Shown here: piece after piece, positions 55,701-64,000 of the stretch
Layout: the number at the start of each line of letters is the position of its first letter
Position numbering within the stretch: the first letter of the stretch is position 1
NCBI RefSeq assembly: GCF_037975245.1
Contig: NC_092568.1
Location: 33,822,501-33,886,500 of the forward strand
Direction of reading: 5' to 3'
Source: Apostichopus japonicus
Lineage: Eukaryota; Echinodermata; Holothuroidea; Aspidochirotida; Stichopodidae
Length of the DNA stretch: 64,000 nucleotides
Position numbers and translations under genes: made by a program
Notes under the pieces: generated by a model
What the model saw: only the letters and a program-made list of their open reading frames with translations
Told to the model about the DNA's origin: nothing
Databases searched by the model: none

Positions 55701-57832
55701 TTTTATCTTGAATTTTCTCTTCATTTATTTCTTCTTCGCTACCAAGTAACATACACGTAAGAAATAAATGTCAGCATGAGAAATTTTAAAAGCCAAAAGA
55801 AAAATGCAAAACAGTTCCATTTTTGTCAAATTTTGTATGTATTCACTATAATTTAGTCTACACACTTTTCAATGAAGCATAAAGTATTTACATCACAACT
55901 GTTTTCAAAACTGTGTGTCCTTCGAAACTACACAATACACGCTTGTGGCTGATCAATGCTATGAGTAAACCATTCACCGCCACAAAGTTGGCATATCTAT
56001 CTTTAGATGTTCTTTCAGGTTCAATTCAATCTAAATAAATTGAGGAAAGCAAACCGTGGAATCCTGAAGAATATTATCAAGTGGGAACTAATCTTAACCA
56101 TCTTCACTCTATTTCAAATTACACTGTACTGTTAAGAAAGGTCAAACGTGGACATAAATGATTTTTAATCTGCAGTAAAAAAAGTGTAATGGAATCAACA
56201 CCAAGATTTCCAAACTTTTCCAGCCTTTCCAAAAGTAATCATGAATTGTTTTAACATATTAAACATATTACCAAAACCTTAGACATTTCCTCTTGTAAGT
56301 TTTAAAGCAAAGGAACACATAAAGAAGCATTGAGGAAAAGATTACTATACTTTGCCAGCAATTACAACTGTGTGTGGAATGCAATCACTGCTATTTCATA
56401 TAATGCACAACTTTGAGTACCGCTTTCATTACATAATCAATGAACTGTACAGTTATGTCCTCAATTAAACTCTGCTACCTATATCTAAGGGAGATGTTGT
56501 TCATACTTCAGTGATAAAGTCAAAGGAATGTACAACAAATGCTGTTACTTCCCATCTACAGATTAAACCAAAAGCAAGATTTTTGTAGCCATCTCCATGT
56601 TATAGCCTAGAACCCCCTTATCTACAGTTCTACACCTCAGCAGCAAATATCTCTCATTCAGCAAAATCTCTGTCCTTTACAAATAACTTCCTGCCAAGAA
56701 AATTGCATTAAAGATGGATTTTCTTCTGTTACCCAGTCTGTTAGACAAACACATTTAAGAAGAGGATGCAACCACGGAAATTCTGTAAAGAAACCTTGTA
56801 GCTGAGCTGTTTTCTCGTACATGATTGATGTCAGATCTGAATAGCATGTGGGTTTCATCAGACATTGCCTCCTGTGACTGGATTTGACAACAGACTTCCT
56901 TCAGCAATGGGTTTTACAGCACCAATAGTTTATTTGGATTTTGGTTTCACATAAATAGCTCAGTGATGGAAGGAATGCAAATTCAACAAATGGTTACACA
57001 ACATCAAAGAGCTGTTTGACAGGTGTTGTACACAGACTATTAGAACTTCCAGTAGCCTATTCAGTGATGACTAAAATAGACATAAACCATTAAACTGCTA
57101 TGTGAAAATGACTCTCTGTAACAGACAATGCACCATCTCAAATCAAGAACCGCTGTCAAGAAATAGTCCACCGCAATTCTTAGAGTAAAGAAGAAAATAG
57201 TTAATCTGCATATCACCAATCAAACATTCATTAGAATGTTTATATTTTAACAAGAATTTCCTTTAAACATTCACAGAGAAACTGATTCACCTCATACTGT
57301 ACTCCTTTCACATAACATGGATAGCCTTGATGTTTCATTGGTTCATGTAACCAGTGTTTACTTTGCAATCCACAGAAATGAACTAATCTTGCTGATCGTT
57401 CTATCATGTGCATAAGATCAGTTTAGGGGTGGGGAGCTACAATGGAATGTATACAAACAGACAGCTGTCTACATTGAAGAACACTCCCCTCCATAATGAA
57501 TTCCATCAAATCAGAACTGTAAAATACTAACATCTGCCTGACACTGACCAACAAATATGCTTCGATACAGGAGAATTTTGTTATTCCCTTTTCAACACCT
57601 ATAGTGTGAGAGATCAACAATGTTGTCATATATAGTTCCCAAGATTCTGCTGGAAAAGGGAATTGCTTTTTTTGAATCACTTTGAGCACTGCTCTCACAA
57701 AGTATTACCCAACTTGGAATGGTAATTCAAACACACTCATCATTTACAATGGATAATAATTCTTCACTGTTCTGCAGTGTTCCGGATATTAATGTTATCT
57801 TAAGCCAGTTAACGCTAACAGACCAATGGCTG
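55701..57832. other. EIF1AD 3' flank
   Basis: Region downstream of the EIF1AD stop on the minus strand, presumably 3' UTR and spacer. AT-rich. A minus-strand open frame at 57423-57698 has no recognisable domain. Nothing else is seen. Confidence 0.45.
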
Positions 57833-60781
57833 TTATTTTACATGGTTTTCTGACTTCTCTTCAACGCCATCCTCCTCCTCATCCTCTTCCTCTGAACTCT
57901 CATCTGTGTAATAGCAAGTAATAACTGGTCTGTTGGTGTTGACAAACAGATCATCGTCGTTATCGCTGTCCGTCTCGGAGTATTCACTGTTGGAATCCAC
58001 TTTGAGCTTTTGTTCCATCTCTTCTAACAAATCACCAACTGATGTCTCTTTTGTTTCCTTGGGGGTGATGCTTTCCTTTCTTGGTAAAAACGACTCTGGC
58101 CTAAACAGACGAAAACAATTCTAAAATGTGATAACAAGTAACAATTAATTCATCTTTATTACTGGACCAGACATTTCTTAGCTATCTGTTCTCAGTGTTC
58201 TGTACAGCAAGTGTTGGTCCATGGCTTATCATGCATCGTACATATGGTACAGACTGCAAGGCATAAAATTGGCTAGATTATAACTCCAGCACTATTTCTA
58301 CTAAATCTATATTTGTTATAGGTTTTGAGGACTTGACCATTCTAAGCCTTCAGAAAGTTCCTTTTACAACTTTAAGTTCCACAAGCAGTCACAAATAAGT
58401 TCTAACAAACAAAACAAAAATGACTCATATTGACTTCGCCATCCTCTAGGACCAACTCAATCATTTGAGAAATATTGTTTTGCTACAATTTCCATTTAAA
58501 AATTTGGAATATTACTGTCAACAAGTCTGACCAGTGGCTCGCTTGGGTATGAACTGCTACAGGCTGTGTGATCCAACTATAGTTGCTGAAGGTTTGCAAC
58601 AAGCTGTGCATTTTGCCACTGAAAGTAGCACTCTACTGAACGAGAACAAATCTGTGCACTGCCTTCAGAGGCACACTGGTTCCATGCGGGTATATCAGTC
58701 TGCCCCTTCCTCTGACAACATTGTAGGCAATGTATGAAATTTCTAACATACTTGAAACCTGCCCACGCCCCGTCTAATCACGTCCCTACAAAACATTCAA
58801 CATTGTACACACAAATACACAAAGTTCAGCTTCCCAAAAGACAATGCTGTTCAGACTTCATCTGCAGATGCATTTCTAAAAGTCTCAACCAGTTCAATAG
58901 AAACAAACAGACAGAAATATCATATGGGTTTCTCCTTCCTTTCTCCATTCAACCTTTAGACTTCTAAAAAGTCATACAGTACCAACAAACCCAGTTCTCA
59001 GACCTCACTTTACAGAACTTACAAACAGTCAGGTTTAAATAACCGTTTTTATTATTTATTTGGCCCTTGGCCCTTAGCATCCTACTTACCATTTGCCCTC
59101 TTCTTTGATATACTTGATCTGTTCTGGATAAAGAATAATGCTTATCTCAGCTTTAACCTTTGAACCTTCAGATATCGGATCCACAATGACAAAGTCTCCT
59201 GAAAAGATGATAGAAACTTGTGTTAGGTACAGTATTAGAACATAGTGGGATTAAAACTTACACACTTGTATCAAAATCAAAGAAATGGACAAGTTTTAAA
59301 GTGCATCATTGTGTACATGATATGTTTGATTTCAAATACACCAATCCATACAGATATAAAAAAGAAATCCCCTTACATGTACTATCAAGCTTTTTTTCAC
59401 CAAACCATCCATGTTCAGATGCTCATATTTCTTAATCTTTCCAAGGCTTTTCATATTTGTACAGTCTTTTGTACTGTAGTACAGGCTTGCATTTAGTGCA
59501 TCATCTTAATTAAACCTTCTTCCTCACTGTTTGTATAAATGACTAGACAACATTCTACTGCACACAATTGAATGATTTCACTGCCAATGATATCTCTGAG
59601 GAAAGACTTCCTTACTAAATGCAGAATAAAATGTATCAAAGACCAGAATTATTATTATCTGATTGTTTGTCACTCCTTCATTTAATATGGCCTCAGTCAT
59701 AGCAAGTGCTCATTACTCTCAAATTTGAGCAATACAATATAAATTTTGTGATCAATTTTTTTTATCATTATATAGCATGCCTACATGTGGTACTGTACCA
59801 ACTGTGAAAGTTTGAAGATAGGATCTGTATAATGCCTGTAGGTTTCTTGGACCTGGAGTTAAGAAAATTTATATTTACCTCTTTTTATCCAGACATTCTT
59901 CCTGAATTTTGATGGCATGCTTGCCAGGAACTTTTCACCAGCAGCATTTGCCATTTCATGTAGATTGTTCCCTCTGCCAGCCACAACCTTGACAAAGATA
60001 ATAATAATGGGACATGCATCAATAACCCTGAAACAGAATCCCTAAAGAACATTTAACAGTTTGATTAGTATCAGACATTGTTGAAAACGGCTTCAGAGAC
60101 CCACTGTTAAAGGCTCCCTATGCAGGGCAATGTTTAAGGACATTCTTTGTCCCTCGGGCAACCAGGCATCACATTCTGCTTGTCCAGAGCAAAGTGGCTG
60201 CTCAGTTCAAAACTTTAAACAAGATGAGAATTTCTGAAAGTCTCACGTACAGGTATAGGAGGGTGCAATGTGTTGGAGTTGGTACTTTAAATCCATTGGT
60301 ATCAAACAATGACAAATATTAGCAATATTGACAAACAAGTAAGAAATATTATAGTAAGAGGATACATTTTGAAAAATCCCATAACCTATCATCAATCATA
60401 GTAAAACCTGGATTATCTACACTCGTAGGGAAAAAACATTTATTAAGATTTCAAAAAAACAAACCCACCAGGATTTTATTTTTTCCATTACTACAGCTTT
60501 GCTGTTGCAATATTTATGGACATTATTGCGTGGACATTCCTGCATGATGTGTGTGCAGTATTATGCAATGAATTGTTGGATACCAACGTTAATGGATGTT
60601 GGGATAACATCCCTTTTACTCTCGGTATAGGAACCAAGGTAACTCCTCTCCGAACATGTTCTACAGTACCTGCAAATTAGTGTATGTTACTAACCTTAAC
60701 AATCTGTTGGTTATCTGTGGGCAAGATAAACTCTTCCAGAACCTCTCTGGTCACATGCTTTCTCTTTGTTGTTTTAGACAT
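57833..60781 (-). CDS. EIF1AD: eIF1A domain-containing protein EIF1AD, 4 exons
   Basis: Coding exons (minus): 60781-60695, 59987-59879, 59198-59090, 58100-57833; phases match, 190 residues (human EIF1AD 165). The start '[17 protein letters not shown]' matches the basic N-terminus of the family. Exons 2-3 encode the S1-like eIF1A fold: '[20 protein letters not shown]', '[17 protein letters not shown]' and '[11 protein letters not shown]'. Exon 4 is an acidic tail with the conserved DLFVNTNR motif (shared with human) and E/D runs. EIF1AD (Obelix in some literature) is a nuclear relative of translation factor eIF1A; its role is poorly defined. The tail is longer than in human. The start codon is the first ATG in frame. 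Confidence 0.96.
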
Positions 60782-63700
60782 GGTGTGCTACTCAAATTTC
60801 ATCAAATCGATGTCAATGCTCTTTCAACTACAGCAGTTGCAACCTTTATTAGTGAAGGCTGCTTAGTGTTTTACATAGATTTCCAGAATTCTTAGCTGAG
60901 CTTTCACAGCAGAAGTTAATTTTCTACTGAGAAAAAGTCCTCCTTCCAAATGTGTAGTCTTCTCACAAATAATAGTGGTAATTAAATTAAGAATAATAAG
61001 ATTACTGTTTTACAAAAATATACCATTTGTCTATGTACGAATCTAAATATTAATTGCACAATAGTCAACTGATGTTGAACTTGATAAATGCACACATATG
61101 GAAAACAGTTTTCGAAAGTACTGTAAATTACAAATTTACAGTCAGCACTGCTATACCTACAGTAGTTAAAGGCACTGTCAGAACAACCTATAGCCTAGGC
61201 TATCCTTTATCTGTCAACTTCACTGTGATTCAGTGTACAGTAGGCTAGGCAATAAGTTGTGTCACCCCAAAAAAAAAAAACAACCGACGTCCTTTTGAAC
61301 GCTTACAGCTCCATAATGGTAAACAGATTCCGTGGCTAGGATGTATTTGCTACTTTAGACTGTGTGAAAATGGAAGAAACGGCAGAAAAGATATAATTTG
61401 CTAAGTGAAAAGCCATTTCTGTCGCGGTTAGTTTTTATTAACGATGAATGATGTCTGCTAGATGTACAGGACCTCTACACACATGTGTACGATCTGATTG
61501 TGGAGCTGCTGAGCTGTACATATCCATTGCGCAATCGGCTAATTATTTAGAGGGCGCTACTCCAAATTACTTCTATATTACTTTTGTCTTGTACATAGAA
61601 ATTTATTAGGATTTCTATGGTCTTGTAAATGTGATTGTACGGAAGCGTAGAAGGGACATTGCATTGACGAGTTACCAACTTTACAAAACGACAATTTTCT
61701 GCAAATTGACGAGTTGTCGAGATGGTAACGTGACAAAATTCGTATACCATCTCGATATAAGCGAATGTTTGGCATACATGCACCTGTGTCGCGACTGTGA
61801 GACCAAAGAGGAGGGGATGACTTTGTGTGATTAGTTTAGTTTAGAGACCCAAGTATCAGGAAGTCTTACATCAGCTTATTTGAGACCCTATCCGTGTTAG
61901 ATCCTCCTCCACCCCATTTGAGAAATTTTGGTAATATGGAATGTGCTTGGATGCGAATGGATGCTTTATATTGCAAGTTGAGAAACAATGTAAAATATAA
62001 ATATACATATGCATGTGTGTTTCTTTATGCATGGTGCCAAGAAGTATATACGTGCTTGTGCTCCTGGATCCCCAGTAAGGTGACAAGGTATGGATTATAA
62101 AAATCATAAGAGCTTTTCTGAGTTACAAGTTTGTGATGTATTCATGTTTTCTTATGTTTTTGTATATCACAAGTTTTATGTTTGCGGTTTTCCCAAGTTT
62201 GATAATTTACCATGCCACAGACTGTTGCCTGTTAATTGTGTCAATTAAATTAATAGTCCAGCCTGGTTTTTCATATTAATGATAAGTAACGGGAAAAATC
62301 TAAAACCGCAACACTTGTTGTATCAACTGAACGTTCTGCATAAAGTGACGTCATCCATATATTTGGAATGTAGGACCTGTCATATCTTGCTTGTTTAAAA
62401 AATATATATATACTGGCCAATCACTATAACTACAATGAGATTGAATGTCAGTGTGTAAAAGAAAGTGGATTGATAAATAATATTGTTAATATATTGGTTA
62501 TTTAATTTGGAAAAGGAAGAAATATCAATTATATATTATCAAAAAGCTACACCGAAACGGGAAAATCCACTAATGTCTTTAAATTTTGTTCACAAACCGA
62601 CGGCTCTTCATGAGTGCATTACCAACTTATTCTTTATATGCATACTGCAACACAGCTTCATCATAGGTGAGAGAGAATGTATGGTTTACACGCCAGCCCC
62701 CCCCCCCCCCCCACACCCCGCACCCAACCCCCTGTCAACCGGTCTATAGTTGTGGGCCATGCCGTTTGAAAGAACACTAGTACAGTGCCTATATGACCAT
62801 TTTACGTAAGGTGTAGGAAATGTGATATTTATGTTTTCTGTAAATTATACGGGCGTGATTAGGGGCCTACTCAAAGTTGGTATAATTGTTGTAAATCGTT
62901 TTGACAGTTTACATATATTCAAAAGAGATCCACATATTGAATAACTTTCAAAGAACTTTTTTTTCAGTACGGTATAATAGGTATGCAGTTACGTTACTTT
63001 TAACGGGGTTAAATATAATATTATACAGATACTGATGTATTTCATTAAAACAACCGATCATATTTTCATATGCGTGTTTACTCTTTTCCTCTTTTGTTTT
63101 CAAATAGCTATCATTCATATTAATAAAGGTCAAGCCTTCACATAAACAAATAAGCTTAAGTTTGTGATACAGTAATGATAGAGAGATTATCATACAAGTG
63201 AACATATATTTACGTTATGAAAGTTAAATATGGTAGTATCTTGCATTCACGAAATTACATTTCATGTCCATTTAGCGAATAAGGTCTCATCAATTAAGAT
63301 ACACTTGTTTTAAACATCGTCATGACCTTAGTTCTCAAATCCGTGAACAATCATGATTATTGGTCTATGTGATATAGATAACTGCCATGAACACCGTCTC
63401 CAGACAGCTTATAATGATCTTATTCCATTTGGGAGAGATCACAGACTTAATGTTTCTTCACAAACAAGGTTTTCTTGAAGCCTTGATCAAGATTAAATCT
63501 GCCATCATCGAGCCACGTGTGCTTCAATTTCTATGTTTTACTTTCCTTGTTTTTTACACTATGTTCTATATATAATGGAGATAGGTTTACAAGTGCTGAA
63601 TCGGAAGTTGAATATACATGACCTATATAATGATGGAATTGGTTTTAGGGTCAAAACTGTTAACATTCCACCTTCAAAATATGAAACGAAGAACAAAGAG

Positions 63701-64000
63701 AAAATAAAAGGTTTCATATCTTTAGTGACACCATGACATCACAAATTTACAGACATGACAGCTCCCTGACCCGACTTTTACAACTATACGATATCTCAAA
63801 AAACAGAAACAGATTTGTTTCTTCGCTGTTTGCAGGATTTATTGGTCACAAAGATCTCGTTCATATATAAGCTTTAGATGCTGGTGGCAAATTTGTTTCC
63901 ACTTTTTACAAATTATCTTAAAGAGATTTGATCAAAATTCATATTTCAACCAAATAATTACTGTACAATACATACATTATAGGTATCAATAATGTAATAT
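60782..64000. other. EIF1AD upstream region and unassigned spacer
   Basis: The EIF1AD promoter should lie just right of 60781. Further on, 61300-61560 is slightly richer in CG dinucleotides, but no start site can be named. A C-run lies at 62697-62712. Short open frames (61631-61834, 63387-63575 and others) match no family I know. No gene supported. Confidence 0.45.

Noticed and set aside
57833-58030. Stand-alone acidic small protein
   Set aside because: It is the 3' part of EIF1AD exon 4; the frame joins upstream exons with matching phase.

Overview
The window looks like nuclear DNA of an animal, most likely a marine deuterostome invertebrate. A holothurian or other echinoderm is my guess, not a demonstrated identity. 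The DNA is AT-rich. Its genes are cut by canonical GT-AG introns of a few hundred bases to a few kilobases, and introns and spacers are full of MITEs, tRNA-derived SINEs, LINE remnants and minisatellites. Four protein-coding genes can be rebuilt exon by exon, with matching splice phases throughout.

Layout: 1-7.6 kb is gene-poor and repeat-rich. It holds a degraded tandem repeat, a hammerhead-like motif of Penelope type, and a TTAA-flanked MITE with a TA-flanked transposon nested in it. 7701-11935 (+) is a five-exon nucleotide-sugar transporter of the SLC35A type. 16887-39621 (-) is a complete 16-exon adenylate kinase 7 gene (AK7). Its intron 10 carries an intact, very young BEL/Pao LTR retrotransposon (23952-30834) in antisense orientation, with a 5-bp target duplication. 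41822-52056 (+) is an 11-exon Hedgehog acyltransferase gene (HHAT), head to head with AK7; a 701-bp foldback transposon lies between them, 178 bp upstream of the HHAT start codon. 57833-60781 (-) is a four-exon EIF1AD gene. The rest of 52-64 kb is 3' flank, a SINE and unassigned spacer.

The most unusual signal is not a gene. In three unrelated genes, local tandem duplications sit exactly on exon-intron junctions and copy the splice site with a few bases of exon. Cases are the SLC35A exon 1 donor (3 copies), AK7 exon 15 donor (a roughly 60-copy, 37-bp minisatellite filling the intron), the region just past the AK7 exon 12 donor (3 copies), HHAT exon 4 acceptor (about 8 copies of a roughly 70-bp unit), HHAT exon 5 donor (2 copies plus a stub, the second with a stop codon) and HHAT exon 10 acceptor (5 copies of a 99-bp unit). 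In every case one terminal copy can still be spliced to give the conserved protein. I found no description of such recurrence that I can cite. It may bear on how introns grow or are gained, or on how alternative splice sites arise.

The genes do not form a pathway. AK7 is a ciliary/axonemal nucleotide kinase, HHAT palmitoylates Hedgehog ligands in the ER, the SLC35A protein imports nucleotide sugars into the Golgi or ER, and EIF1AD is a nuclear eIF1A-like protein. All calls rest on reading the sequence and on family knowledge; no search was run.
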